Positions 16,723 to 25,523 of a DNA stretch of 42,756 nucleotides are shown piece after piece. Under the pieces are notes generated by a model. It worked only from the letters and a program-made list of their open reading frames with translations. It had not been told where the DNA came from and made no database searches. Location: positions 1 through 42,756 of the forward strand of contig JAPXOG010000002.1 of the NCBI GenBank assembly GCA_033811555.1, written 5' to 3'. The translations under genes and the position numbers were made by a program. Each line of letters opens with the position of its first letter. Positions within the stretch are counted from its first letter, which is position 1. The DNA comes from EsbW-18 sp033811555 (GTDB taxonomy: Bacteria > Patescibacteriota > Minisyncoccia > Phycocordibacterales > EsbW-18).

Positions 16723-17814
16723 TTAGTGTTTCACAGCGGTTTTCTCCCACGCTGACTTCAAATTTTTAACATATACATCAGGAGACATGAGATTCTTGTA
16801 CATCCACCCCGACGCAGTAAGTGCTAGTTCATTAGTTTTTTTGGGACGAATGAAGGTTTCAATAAGAGCTTCTTCTAATTTACTTGCTTCACCAACTGGT
16901 ACAACTCGTAAATGTTCCCCATTTTTCAGAAGTGTTCCTGCTATTCCAACATCCGTTGAAACTATTGGGACTCCAGCAAGTGATGCTTCCGCAAGCACTG
17001 CTCCAAAACCTTCATATTTTGAAGTATGCAAAAACACGTGCGCAGATTGAAAGTGCGAAGTCATATCTGCAACTGGACCTAAAAATACAACCGAATTGGA
17101 GATTCCGCGAAATCGCGATCGTGCCTCTAGTAATGTTCTCAACCGACCTCCTCCTGCTATGTGGAGTCGAGTTTCTGGAATATGTTTATGCGCTCGAGCA
17201 AATACATCAAGAGCTAACGGATAATCTTTTTCTTTTTCCAATCGACCTGCCATAAAAATAATTTTTTCATTTTCAGAGGGTTTCCTTTCTATATCCAGAA
17301 ATCTTTTTGAATCAATAAACACCGGCAATACAGTAATTCGTTCTTTTGAAACTCCCAGTTTTTCTATAGCTTTCGCAACTCGTTCGGAAACAACACGAAC
17401 GCTTGTTGCTTGTGAAAGTCGGCGAAAAATTCCTATCATGCGCAGTTTATTTTTCAGCTCTTTCTTAAAAAAAGGGCTACCTATATCGGTATGCACCTGC
17501 AATTCTACTGGGATGTTGAAATACTTACCGAGTTTAAGCGCCGCCACGCCATATTCAAAAGGATCCTGAGCAGTAACAAGGTTACATCCTGTAAGTTTTT
17601 TGCCGACAGAAACTGCCGAGCTAATTCGTTTAACTGGATTTGTCGTTCCAGTCGGATGAATAAAAACATTTTCAGAAATTTTTTCTGAATTACCGGCACC
17701 TGGAATAATTATATGTAGCTCGTCACATGCTTGACCATAAAGAGACATTCGTGCGCGCACCGCACTTCTTTGAAGAAGAAGATTTTTATCTGAACCTATA
17801 GTTAACACTTTCAT
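16723..17814 (-). CDS. GT4-family glycosyltransferase
   Basis: A 363-residue GT-B enzyme with 'IIFMAGRLEKEKDYPLALDVF' near residue 190, 'LHIAGGGRL' and the E-x7-E donor motif in 'EGFGAVLAEASLAGVPIVSTDVG' near 275. It probably adds a hexose to a lipid-linked glycan at the inner membrane face. It is first in a pair with the next glycosyltransferase (2-base gap), transcribed divergently from the epimerase gene. No SD is visible. Confidence 0.92.
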   Translation of the reverse strand: MKVLTIGSDKNLLLQRSAVRARMSLYGQACDELHIIIPGAGNSEKISENVFIHPTGTTNPVKRISSAVSVGKKLTGCNLVTAQDPFEYGVAALKLGKYFNIPVELQVHTDIGSPFFKKELKNKLRMIGIFRRLSQATSVRVVSERVAKAIEKLGVSKERITVLPVFIDSKRFLDIERKPSENEKIIFMAGRLEKEKDYPLALDVFARAHKHIPETRLHIAGGGRLRTLLEARSRFRGISNSVVFLGPVADMTSHFQSAHVFLHTSKYEGFGAVLAEASLAGVPIVSTDVGIAGTLLKNGEHLRVVPVGEASKLEEALIETFIRPKKTNELALTASGWMYKNLMSPDVYVKNLKSAWEKTAVKH

Positions 17815-17870
17815 AAAAGCAACTTTCTTTTCTATAGTTGGTATATTTAGTATAACCCAGCTTTATTCCT

Positions 17871-17899
17871 TTGGCCTTCTAATAGTGTTACACTATACG
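17871..17899 (+). promoter_or_regulatory. Promoter of the epimerase gene
   Basis: TTGGCC (17871-17876), 17-base spacer, TATACG (17894-17899), giving a leader of about 30 bases before the ATG at 17936. Confidence 0.45.
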
Positions 17900-17935
17900 A
17901 CAATAATTTATCAAGATAATAAGCTATGTTTTTAT

Positions 17936-18844
17936 ATGGATTTTTTGAAAAAAGAGAAACTACGTATCCTTCTCACTGGAAATCGAGGTTTTATCGCACG
18001 AAAAGTTGAGCTCAAACTTAAAGAACTCGGCCATGATGTTTTTGGATTCGATATATTAGATGGTTTCAATCTATTGGATCGTGACTCCGTGGAACACGCA
18101 GTAGAAAAAGTTGATTCTGTACTACACATAGCCGCTGAAGCAGACATGACACGTATGGTAGATCTTACAGGAAGCTATAAGGGCACTTTGGTAAATGTTG
18201 ATGGAACACACAATATTGCATACGCTTGTGCTAAACATGGTAAGTGGCTCATATACACATCTACATGCTGCGTGTACGGCAATGTCACAGAGCACCCTGC
18301 AAAGGAGGATTCTACTTTACCAAATCCCTCTGAGCTTTATGCTTGTTCAAAATACGCAGGAGAATGGTTAGTTCGAGGGTACGGATTAAACTATGATATG
18401 CCTTGGACCATACTTAGATATGCTACAGTTTACGGAGAAGGCATGCGTGAAACGTTGGGCGTCTATGTTTTTTTAAAACAAGCTATACTTAACAAACCAA
18501 TCACAGTGCACGGAGATGGTATGCAAGAGCGAACACTAACATTCGTCGACGATCTTGTGGAAGGCACAGTCGCAACTCTTTCACGTAGAGCAGAATCGTT
18601 AGGACAAATCTTTAATCTATCAACAACTGAACGCATAACGGCAATAAAAATGGCTAAAGATATAAAAAAACTCACTGGTACTTCCTCCGAAATAGTTTTT
18701 ATACCTCAACGTAAAAACCAAACTATCCTAGAAGATATAGATGCTTCAAAAGCTGAACGTCTATTAGGATGGAAAGCTACCACCCTATGGGATGAAGGTC
18801 TTACTGCGACATACGAGTGGATGAAAGGGTTAGATCTTAAATGA
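17936..18844 (+). CDS. NAD-dependent epimerase/dehydratase (extended SDR, nucleotide-sugar)
   Basis: A 302-residue extended SDR. The NAD-binding motif TGNRGFIARKV follows the first strand (near residue 15), then 'VDSVLHIAAEADMTRM', 'YTSTCCVYG' with the catalytic Ser/Thr region, and the active-site Y-x3-K in 'ELYACSKYAGE'. Family members interconvert UDP/GDP/dTDP-sugars; the substrate is not certain. The frame extends to 17885 but ATG 17936 fits the family start. It converges with the next glycosyltransferase with zero bases between the stop codons, and both share the hairpin at 18830-18865. Confidence 0.92.
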   Translation: MDFLKKEKLRILLTGNRGFIARKVELKLKELGHDVFGFDILDGFNLLDRDSVEHAVEKVDSVLHIAAEADMTRMVDLTGSYKGTLVNVDGTHNIAYACAKHGKWLIYTSTCCVYGNVTEHPAKEDSTLPNPSELYACSKYAGEWLVRGYGLNYDMPWTILRYATVYGEGMRETLGVYVFLKQAILNKPITVHGDGMQERTLTFVDDLVEGTVATLSRRAESLGQIFNLSTTERITAIKMAKDIKKLTGTSSEIVFIPQRKNQTILEDIDASKAERLLGWKATTLWDEGLTATYEWMKGLDLK

Positions 18845-18865
18845 TTATTGAGATTTTAGATCTAA
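18830..18865. terminator. Hairpin shared by two convergent stop codons
   Basis: TTAGATCTTAAAT (18830-18842) pairs with ATTTTAGATCTAA (18853-18865) with one mismatch and a 10-base loop. It covers the stop codons of the epimerase (18842-18844) and the opposing glycosyltransferase (18845-18847). It lacks a clear U-run beyond the stem, so termination efficiency is uncertain. Confidence 0.45.
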
Positions 18866-19861
18866 GGCTAGGGTAGAAAATTCTTTCGCCACATTTGTAT
18901 AAGAACGATTAAAAGACAATTCTTTTATTCGGTTTATATATGTAGTATATATAGTATCATTTACCATTCTTACTATTGCTTCGGCTATTTCAGAAACTGA
19001 AAGCGGATCTACATAAATCATTGCGTGTCCTATTCGTTTTTCTAGACCTGTTTCCCGTGTGATAATCACTGGCTTTCCTAAAGAAAGAGCCTCGATTGCA
19101 AAATTAGGCGATATATCGCTAAGAGATACTAGAATAGCGCAATACGAACCCGCTAGTTTTTCCATTGCTTCTTTGTGTGAAATATTAAAGTATAAATCTA
19201 GTTCTATTTCTGGGTGTTTTTGTTTAGCGATATCAAAAGCCTTCTTGAGATTTTCAATATTCTTCAACCTAATTGGCCGTGCTACACATATAAAATTCTT
19301 CCTAGTAGGGCTAAGCGAATTTATTGAAACACCATGAAATGCATTTTCAATAATTGAAGTTTTATTTAGATCAAGATCATATGGTTCTTTCCATATGCGC
19401 CGTTGATATTCGGAATTAAAAACTACATGATCGGCCCGTGACAACACCCACTTCGTCAAACGAAAAATAGTTTGCTCTTTTTTCGTAAAATACCGATGAC
19501 CTGCATAAAACTCGGAGAAAATCACTAACTTGGCAGTCCTTTCTACATACTGCTCCCATAGAAAATCCCCTCCTGTACGAATAATCATTTTCCCACCAAA
19601 CCATTTTTTCATAAGTGCTACGGGTACAGCAACTGAAAACGTATCCATTACTATTGCAGTATCTGCCCAAAGATATGCTGGAAGTGTTTTTATGAAAAAT
19701 ACTGCATGTCGAATGCCTGTCGGCAACCATCGTTCAATGGTAAACGTACGAACAGAAACCTTATGACCTAGAGCCAGAAGTTCATCTCGTAGATTTTTAC
19801 TGTAATAAGATGGGCCTCCTGCATGTGGAGGAAAAATACCTGTTGCAATTAAGATCTTCAT
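18845..19861 (-). CDS. GT4-family glycosyltransferase
   Basis: A 338-residue GT-B protein: N-terminal 'ATGIFPPHAGGPSYYSKNLRDELLALGHKVSV' is typical of GT4, and the C-terminal donor region reads 'SLSDISPNFAIEALSLGKPVIITRETG' with E-x-LSLG in place of the common EGFG. The start overlaps the upstream glycosyltransferase stop by four bases (ATGA), so the pair is translationally coupled. Sugar specificity is unknown. Confidence 0.92.
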   Translation of the reverse strand: MKILIATGIFPPHAGGPSYYSKNLRDELLALGHKVSVRTFTIERWLPTGIRHAVFFIKTLPAYLWADTAIVMDTFSVAVPVALMKKWFGGKMIIRTGGDFLWEQYVERTAKLVIFSEFYAGHRYFTKKEQTIFRLTKWVLSRADHVVFNSEYQRRIWKEPYDLDLNKTSIIENAFHGVSINSLSPTRKNFICVARPIRLKNIENLKKAFDIAKQKHPEIELDLYFNISHKEAMEKLAGSYCAILVSLSDISPNFAIEALSLGKPVIITRETGLEKRIGHAMIYVDPLSVSEIAEAIVRMVNDTIYTTYINRIKELSFNRSYTNVAKEFSTLALDLKSQ

Positions 19862-21057
19862 GTTATGTGTAAAACGCGCGCTATATCACGTGCGATAACA
19901 TCCCAATCATATTTCTCAACTACCATTTTTCGTGCATTTCGCACCACTGTTTGTACTTCATCTGGAGAATCTAGAATATGTTGAACTGTTCTTGCAATAT
20001 CTTCTGGAGAATCTACATCCACCGCAAATCCTGTAGTAGCAACATCAGGATTGCGATGAGCATCAAACAAAAAATCTGCTATACCTCCAACTTGTGTCGC
20101 AATAACAGGTATTTCTGCTGCCATCGCCTCTATAAACGATGTACCAAAACCCTCTGACCTACTCGGTCGTATAAATATATCACTTGCACGCAAATAAGAA
20201 GGCAATTTCTTAAGTCCCGGATGATCTAGCAGATGTACACGATGAGCAACGCCTAAATCCTCAGCTAGTTTTTCTAGCTTCTGTCGATCAGGGCCGAGAC
20301 CTAGATTAATAAAATGCACTTTTTTCGGTATTAACGGTAATGCTTGTATGACTATATCGAGTGCGTTTTTATGTACAAGTCGAGAGGTGCTAACTAAGAC
20401 GATATCTTCACTTGAAAAACCCCACTCAGCGCGTATTTGCTCAGAAGGAATATCTGATTTCAAGAACTCAGAAACTGAAGCACCGTTTGGTATAAGAAAG
20501 GGTTCTCCCTTATACCCCATTTGTTTTGCGAATGTACCGAGATAATTCGAAATAACTTGTACGCGTGTGGCGTCACGAAATACTTTCTTTAACAAAGGAG
20601 AGACTACCTTAATTCGTAAGCGCTTAGTTATATGACTGAAAGTGTCTCCGTCTTGAAGCGTCAAAACAAACGGAACTCGCATACCAAACATACGAGCAAG
20701 CACGGCTGGAAATCCCATATAAGTCATCAAACACCACATTGTATCGTACGGTTTATGACGATGCAGTGAGTGTGCCTTCCAAGAAGCGAGAAGCGGATAC
20801 AACGTCTTAATTAGATACCAAGGTGAATGCACTAAAGATTCATACGTAATGCCTTTTCGTGCGGGCCCTACGCGGTACACAGTGATATTTCCAACCCGCT
20901 CAACTCGAGGAAGTTGTGCATCAGCTCGTAGCGTTATCATGTCAAATTCAATTTCATCTGAAGAAATCCTGTCGGTAATTTCTTTTATTGCAAGTTCAGC
21001 CCCACCCCAAAAGGGACTGTACATAAGAGAAAAGATAAGAACCCTTCGTTTATTCAT
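19858..21057 (-). CDS. GT4-family glycosyltransferase
   Basis: A 399-residue GT-B enzyme starting MNKRRVLIFSLMYSPFWGGAE; donor domain with 'VLVSTSRLVHKNALDIVIQAL' and 'SRSEGFGTSFIEAMAAEIPVIATQVGGIADFL', the canonical E-x7-E motif. ATG 21057 is preferred over the in-frame ATG at 21093 because it starts directly at the first beta strand. GGAG lies only two bases before this ATG, so it is a poor SD; TACTAT six bases before the ATG could instead be a -10. It leads the two-gene unit with the next glycosyltransferase. Confidence 0.92.
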   Translation of the reverse strand: MNKRRVLIFSLMYSPFWGGAELAIKEITDRISSDEIEFDMITLRADAQLPRVERVGNITVYRVGPARKGITYESLVHSPWYLIKTLYPLLASWKAHSLHRHKPYDTMWCLMTYMGFPAVLARMFGMRVPFVLTLQDGDTFSHITKRLRIKVVSPLLKKVFRDATRVQVISNYLGTFAKQMGYKGEPFLIPNGASVSEFLKSDIPSEQIRAEWGFSSEDIVLVSTSRLVHKNALDIVIQALPLIPKKVHFINLGLGPDRQKLEKLAEDLGVAHRVHLLDHPGLKKLPSYLRASDIFIRPSRSEGFGTSFIEAMAAEIPVIATQVGGIADFLFDAHRNPDVATTGFAVDVDSPEDIARTVQHILDSPDEVQTVVRNARKMVVEKYDWDVIARDIARVLHIT

Positions 21058-21103
21058 TACTCCATAGTAGCAAGATTGTATATATAGGCGCAAAGACCAA
21101 TTA

Positions 21104-21226
21104 TTACTCTATTATTTCTATCTCATCTGAAGGCGATACCTCTTCTTGGTCATCGCTTTCAAACGCTCGAACAGCAAAAACAGCACATACTCCACCAAAC
21201 AAACCAACTAACAATACCCACAGCAT
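21104..21226 (-). CDS. 40-residue single-pass membrane protein
   Basis: ATG at 21226 opens 40 codons ending at TAA 21104-21106. Residues 1-21 (MLWVLLVGLFGGVCAVFAVRA) form one membrane helix, followed by a very acidic tail ending EIEIIE. The start lies four bases after the stop of the lamin-tail/PKD gene, so the two probably share a transcript. The small size and lack of homologue recall leave it as probable rather than certain; an acidic-tailed small membrane protein downstream of a secreted surface protein could be a partner. Confidence 0.55.
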   Translation of the reverse strand: MLWVLLVGLFGGVCAVFAVRAFESDDQEEVSPSDEIEIIE

Positions 21227-21230
21227 ACTA

Positions 21231-22340
21231 TTACCAAGACGCAGTAACTCTTCCGTTTGGCAACACCAAATCTATTCGATCTGCCTCTGAAAGAGCAATA
21301 TTTGTTATGGCAGATGGAAACGGCACTGCTGTTTCAGGTGCAATCATCGTTCCTAGCGGAATAGTAAATGTTTTTGTTTTCTTTTTGCCATTTCGTAAGT
21401 ATTTAGCTCTAATTTCCCACAACGAAAGATCCAGAGCCGTAGCACTTTTATTGTGTAACGTAATGTACCCATCAGAACCTGCTGTAGCATCAGTAATTGC
21501 GACATCTGCTGTTGTTACCCTTACCAACACAGAATCCTTAGCATCCTGCTCTCCGTCAGTAACGTATAGTGCCGCTATGTACGTGCCAGGAAAATGATAA
21601 ATATGTCGTGGCGCTCGCATATTTGATATGGATCCGTCTCCAAAAGCCCAACGATATTTCACTCCAGATATAGGCCCATTCTTATCATCTACACCAAACG
21701 CCTTGAAAAATACATAAGCTCCAGAAACCGATTCAATATCTTGTCCCGCGTATGCATAAACTATTTGCTTATAACCGTCAGTTGATTTCTTTGTCGTTGT
21801 TGCTTTAGTGCTAGTACCAGCAACTTCACCTTTATCGTCAGGCAATTTTGTATTTTCACTACTATTTACTGCTCGAGGCGTTGGTACTCCAGTAATCCAG
21901 GTGCCGTCTGCTTGTCGTTGCGCTGTATGTTTAGTGGTGTTATCTCCTCCAATCGACCATCCGGGACCACCGCGCACTACATCAACCTCTGAGCCATTTG
22001 AATCCAAAAGCAAAAGGTTTTCTGTTTCATTGCTTAAAACTCCTGTATAAATAATATCTGCAGTAATACCCGGCACCGACTCATCATCAGTGCGCTCAAG
22101 TAAAAAATATCCACCCGCTTCAATAGTTCCAGAAAGTGATATAGTCGGAGATCCGTCTTCTGCACGTAATATCCACCCAGCAAGCGACACAGATTCGGTT
22201 CCAGTATTGTACAGTTCAATCCATTCATCATTTGCCGAAACTGCAGTACCCATCCACGCTATTTCATTAATAATTACTGACGCTTGCGCCGACAAAGGAA
22301 GCAATACCACGGCGCATAAAAAATATATGCAGTATTTCAT
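21231..22340 (-). CDS. Secreted surface protein with lamin-tail (LTD) and PKD domains
   Basis: A 369-residue protein with a Sec signal peptide (cleavage likely after SAQA, residue 20). Residues about 21-135 form a lamin-tail domain ('IINEIAWMGTAVSANDEWIELYNTG', 'SLAGWIL', 'YFLLER'), and residues about 185-275 a PKD/Ig-like domain ('YRWAFGDGSISNMRAPRHIYHFPGTYIAALYVTD'). A second LTD-like fold may occur at the C-terminus ('DGYITLHNKSATALDLSLWEIRA'). LTD proteins are frequent in CPR and probably act outside the cell, possibly in nuclease or adhesion complexes. ATG 22340 is supported by the terminator lying inside the longer open frame. It is followed by a 40-residue membrane protein. Confidence 0.88.
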   Translation of the reverse strand: MKYCIYFLCAVVLLPLSAQASVIINEIAWMGTAVSANDEWIELYNTGTESVSLAGWILRAEDGSPTISLSGTIEAGGYFLLERTDDESVPGITADIIYTGVLSNETENLLLLDSNGSEVDVVRGGPGWSIGGDNTTKHTAQRQADGTWITGVPTPRAVNSSENTKLPDDKGEVAGTSTKATTTKKSTDGYKQIVYAYAGQDIESVSGAYVFFKAFGVDDKNGPISGVKYRWAFGDGSISNMRAPRHIYHFPGTYIAALYVTDGEQDAKDSVLVRVTTADVAITDATAGSDGYITLHNKSATALDLSLWEIRAKYLRNGKKKTKTFTIPLGTMIAPETAVPFPSAITNIALSEADRIDLVLPNGRVTASW

Positions 22341-22373
22341 ATGCAGATATACTGTTATTAATGTGGTTTCATT

Positions 22374-22399
22374 AAAAAACCGTGTACAACAATACACGG
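22374..22399 (-). terminator. Rho-independent terminator after the TraG-like gene
   Basis: CCGTGTA (22380-22386), CAACAA loop, TACACGG (22393-22399), followed on the minus strand by TTTTTT (22374-22379). It lies 50 bases after the stop at 22449 and upstream of the LTD gene start. Confidence 0.85.
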
Positions 22400-22448
22400 C
22401 ATATCTGAAGAAAAAATAAAGATGAGGAGCGTAGAGATATAAGTTTCC

Positions 22449-24200
22449 TTACTTTTCCTCTTTTGTCTTAAAAAGATCTTTCAGGACTTGCTCTGGGACT
22501 TCTTGAGGTTTTTGTTGTTTCTGACTCTGTTGTTGTAGTGATTCAGATTGTAGAGTTTTTTGTGGATGTTCTTCTTTCTTTTGCGTAGACGGTATTTCCT
22601 GTTTATTAGAATTTGCCTGGGCTTCACCAACTACTGCGTTTAATGCTGCTCGTAATTCAGAGAGATGCGCCTGTGATGGACCTTTAGATTTCTTTTTCTG
22701 TTTATGTTTTTTAAAATCAGAGTGACGTAAATTTGAGAGCGACACGGCTTTTCGCAATTCACGTTCACGCTCAGAATCCTGCCTGGGAGCATTCCAACGG
22801 TCTAACGGTTTTTTGCCTTCAAATTTTTGAGTACGCGGGTCATCACCACGTCGTTTTTCTTTTGGTACATCATTATCTTTTTTCTCAAACGCCTGCTTTC
22901 CATACTCTTTCTGATGCCATTTAAGAATTTCATTTTCAACAACTGCTCGTTGTCTTGAAAATTGACTCCGCGAACGCGCAATCACCACATCTCGATATGA
23001 AATAGACGGGGGTTCTATTGGCGGCAATCCTCCTGCAGAAAAAGGAGCAGACGCCATACCATCAATCATCAGCTTGAGATACATCTTAAACGCACCAAGA
23101 TTGACAAGATCTTCTGCGGTAAAAGCTGGGACGAATTCTTTTTCTAGATATTCAGCGTCAATTGCACCTACTCGGAAAGAAACCATCGTGCCAACGTTTC
23201 CAAATACGGCCGCGCGAACTTCATCACTCATCTGTTCAATGTATTGATGCGCGATTGTGAGATTTAATTTATACTTACGTGCCTCCGATAAAATATCAGC
23301 AAACGATTCATTTGCAAATGACTGAAACTCGTCTACATAGAGATAGAAGTTCGGTAACTTGTTAAGTTCTGTTTCACGCAAGTCAGCGCGCGACATCGCA
23401 GCAAGGTATATTTTTGTGATAAGCATTGAACCTAGAAGATTCGCACTATCTTCACCAACCTGACCTTTTGATAGGTTAATTATGAGAATTTTCTGATCGT
23501 CCATGATCTGCCGTATATTGAATGTGGACTTTGGCTGACCAATTATGTTGCGTATAACTGGGTTTGCAGTAAATTGACCGACTTTGTTTTGAATCGCAGG
23601 CGTTGCGTCTTGTGCAAAACGATCGGTATAATTTGCAAACTCACCTTCCCAAAAAGATTTAACTCCAGGGTCTGTGATATGAGAAATTACATCTTTTCGA
23701 TATTCCCTATCAACTAACATCCTATTGACACCCAAAAGAGTTGAACCTGGATACTCCAATAGAGCCAATATAGTGTTGTTAAGGATATACTCCATGCGTG
23801 CAGACCATGCGTCCACCCAAATTTTCTTAAATGCAGACATCAAGCCCGCCGACACAAGATGACGTTTATCTGTGCCAACATCTTCCATTACATTAAATGA
23901 AACCGGATTACTGAGATCAAACGGCGCAAAATATAAAACATCATCTACACGCTCTTTAGGAATATATTCCAAAAGCAAATCGGCGCTTTTTCCATGTGGA
24001 TCGATAAACGCAAAACCTTCTCCATTCTGAATATCCTGTACTGCCATGTTCTCCAGAAGTGTTGATTTACCAGTTCCAGTTTTTCCAATGGCGTAAATAT
24101 GTCGAGGCCTGTCTTTTGCTTTAATACCAAATTTCACCCTTTTATTGCGGTAGTCGGTTTCACCTATATATGTGATGCGATTAGGATCGTACAGTGCCAT
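22449..24200 (-). CDS. TraG/VirD4-like conjugation-type ATPase (TraM-recognition domain)
   Basis: A 583-residue protein with a FtsK/VirD4-type motor domain: 'RHIYAIGKTGTGKSTLLENM' (Walker A) near residue 32, 'GFAFIDPHGKSADLLL', Walker B 'FYLYVDEFQSFANESF' near 300, then 'LTIAHQYIEQM'. The last ~150 residues are rich in Lys, Gln and Glu and probably disordered. In conjugation, such proteins pump DNA; CPR genomes commonly carry them without a complete type IV secretion system, and their role is unsettled. No relaxase or VirB genes are present here. Start 24200 gives the usual N-terminus; ATG 24242, 10 bases after a TATACT box, would add 14 residues. No SD is visible. Confidence 0.88.
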   Translation of the reverse strand: MALYDPNRITYIGETDYRNKRVKFGIKAKDRPRHIYAIGKTGTGKSTLLENMAVQDIQNGEGFAFIDPHGKSADLLLEYIPKERVDDVLYFAPFDLSNPVSFNVMEDVGTDKRHLVSAGLMSAFKKIWVDAWSARMEYILNNTILALLEYPGSTLLGVNRMLVDREYRKDVISHITDPGVKSFWEGEFANYTDRFAQDATPAIQNKVGQFTANPVIRNIIGQPKSTFNIRQIMDDQKILIINLSKGQVGEDSANLLGSMLITKIYLAAMSRADLRETELNKLPNFYLYVDEFQSFANESFADILSEARKYKLNLTIAHQYIEQMSDEVRAAVFGNVGTMVSFRVGAIDAEYLEKEFVPAFTAEDLVNLGAFKMYLKLMIDGMASAPFSAGGLPPIEPPSISYRDVVIARSRSQFSRQRAVVENEILKWHQKEYGKQAFEKKDNDVPKEKRRGDDPRTQKFEGKKPLDRWNAPRQDSERERELRKAVSLSNLRHSDFKKHKQKKKSKGPSQAHLSELRAALNAVVGEAQANSNKQEIPSTQKKEEHPQKTLQSESLQQQSQKQQKPQEVPEQVLKDLFKTKEEK

Positions 24201-24269
24201 AAAATGAGTTTGCAAAGAAGCGATGCCTGCACAAGCAAGCATACTTACATTCAGTATAAAACAGAAACT

Positions 24270-24316
24270 CAAAAGAAAAAGCGCCGAGCGCAGGTTCTTT
24301 GAACCCCACGCTCGGC
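24270..24316 (-). terminator. Terminator of the two-gene SD cassette
   Basis: GCCGAGCG (24283-24290) pairs with CGCTCGGC (24309-24316), with an inner stem GGTTC-TTT-GAACC; on the minus strand it is followed by GCTTTTTCTTTT. It begins 8 bases after the stop at 24325. Confidence 0.85.
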
Positions 24317-24324
24317 ACTAACTA

Positions 24325-24627
24325 TCACACCACGCGGAACCCAATCCACCCCGCATGTTCAAGGCGATCATCGAGAGTGATCCTCAATACCCCTCTGTTC
24401 CCGAACACACGGGCGAGAAACAGAGCTACCCTGTGGAGCTCGTTTGGACACAAGATGCCTTCCACGAGCCCCTCGAGCTGAAGAGGTGGCTTGCCGGGAA
24501 CATCCCAGCGGGCAAAACTTTGCCCCCGCTGGATCCTACACCTGAAGTACCCCCTCTCGAAATTCACTCGAAAGAGGATTAGGTCATTGACCTCAATCTT
24601 CTGGTTACCTTCCACGAAGCTAATCAT
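24325..24627 (-). CDS. Small protein of unknown function, SD cassette gene 2
   Basis: A 100-residue protein from ATG 24627, chosen because AAAGGAGGG sits 5 bases upstream and the start is one base after the preceding stop; the frame is open further upstream (to 24843), inside the previous gene. Residues 10-60 are rich in beta-like and basic segments ('VNDLILFRVNFERGYFRCRIQRG'), followed by 'LHRVALFLARVFGNRGVLRITLDD'. No family is recognised. Codons are visibly more GC-rich than in the flanking genes. It forms a two-gene unit with its own terminator. It may be of foreign origin, but no mobile-element gene is adjacent. Confidence 0.62.
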   Translation of the reverse strand: MISFVEGNQKIEVNDLILFRVNFERGYFRCRIQRGQSFARWDVPGKPPLQLEGLVEGILCPNELHRVALFLARVFGNRGVLRITLDDRLEHAGWIGFRVV

Positions 24628-24628
24628 A

Positions 24629-25027
24629 CTACCCTCCTTTCTGCGAAACCCGTTTGATGAGACCGCGCGTGATTTCGCGTACTGTAAATCCACTACGAGG
24701 AGTCTGCCCGAGCGCCTCCTTAACTTCGCGCCATACACCTGGATCTTCCCCCTCGTGCAAATCTGGTTCAACTGTACAAAGCACGCCTTGACCATTGACG
24801 ACAAAACGCCAAATTCCGGCGTGTAAATACTTCGCTGGTCCATGCCTCCTCGTGCGCGAGCGCAGGATTCCTTCGGAAATCCCGTGGCATGGCTCAGCTA
24901 ACGCGATGAGAAAAGCGATCTCATCGTAGTCAGAGAGCCCTTTCGTGCCCGTAAGGCCTAGTCGAGCTCTCCACTGTCTGTACCTCCGTACAACGTGGAC
25001 ACTAATTACTACTCGTTCTGACTCCAT
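24629..25027 (-). CDS. Small basic protein of unknown function, SD cassette gene 1
   Basis: A 132-residue protein. ATG 25027 is preferred because AAAGGAGG precedes it; an in-frame TTG at 25042 overlaps the SD itself. The N-terminus 'VVISVHVVRRYRQWRARLGL' and 'KYLHAGIWRFVVNGQGVLCTVEPD' faintly resemble small 'HAxxRYxxR' proteins of phages and toxin-like (DUF4258-type) folds; this is a weak impression only. GC-rich codon use matches its partner. The GGAGG leader is unlike the surrounding genes. The 225 bases upstream contain no gene and no clear promoter. Confidence 0.62.
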   Translation of the reverse strand: MESERVVISVHVVRRYRQWRARLGLTGTKGLSDYDEIAFLIALAEPCHGISEGILRSRTRRHGPAKYLHAGIWRFVVNGQGVLCTVEPDLHEGEDPGVWREVKEALGQTPRSGFTVREITRGLIKRVSQKGG

Positions 25028-25200
25028 CCTTCCTCCTTTCAAGTGTGAGCCATTGTATATTCTAAAAACACCCTACCTTCAGAAATGCCAAAAAGCAAGC
25101 CGTATCACACCAGACGTCACTTGTGTATATAACGCATTTGCGCAAGAAATTTATGCAAACCAAAACGCTCGTAAAGTACATTTAATCCCATTTAACTCAC

Positions 25201-25240
25201 AAAAAGAAAAAAGACTGCCACTAAACGTCAAGCGACAGTC
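25201..25240 (-). terminator. Terminator after the 73-residue membrane protein gene
   Basis: On the minus strand GACTGTCGC pairs with GTGGCAGTC (plus positions 25232-25240 and 25213-25221; 9 pairs, two wobble), followed by TTTTTTCTTTTT. It starts 13 bases after the stop at 25253. Confidence 0.8.
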
Positions 25241-25252
25241 GGACCCTCTTTT

Positions 25253-25474
25253 TTAATCCTGGAACCCACGATTTCTTACGTGGATTCCGTTTAAAATGCA
25301 TAGACCCCATATAACAAGTGGGATCCACACAAAACAAAACCCCGCCTCCAACCCAGAGAAAATACCGTACATCCAGAATGAGAATGAGCCGAAAGTAAAT
25401 AAAACAAGAGGAAGAAAAAAATATCCGGCGCCTGCAACCGCATTGCCAAAAACAAACCTCACACATGCTTTCAT
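25253..25474 (-). CDS. 73-residue membrane protein, unknown function
   Basis: Starts at ATG 25474 with a strong SD (AAAGGAGG, then AGTT). Two membrane helices (about residues 8-30 and 38-62) are separated by a short loop; the tail is basic (HVRNRGFQD). No family is recognised. It lies about 50 bases after the DUF4015 gene with no obvious promoter, so it may be read through from that operon, and it has its own terminator. It belongs to the small group of genes in this window with a GGAGG leader. Confidence 0.68.
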   Translation of the reverse strand: MKACVRFVFGNAVAGAGYFFLPLVLFTFGSFSFWMYGIFSGLEAGFCFVWIPLVIWGLCILNGIHVRNRGFQD

Positions 25475-25523
25475 AACTCCTCCTTTTGGATGAATTAGAG
25501 AACGTTTCCTTAAAAACAGTACG

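Noticed and set aside
24945..25256. 103-residue plus-strand frame
   Set aside because: Overlaps the SD-led gene and a terminator; sequence looks non-coding.
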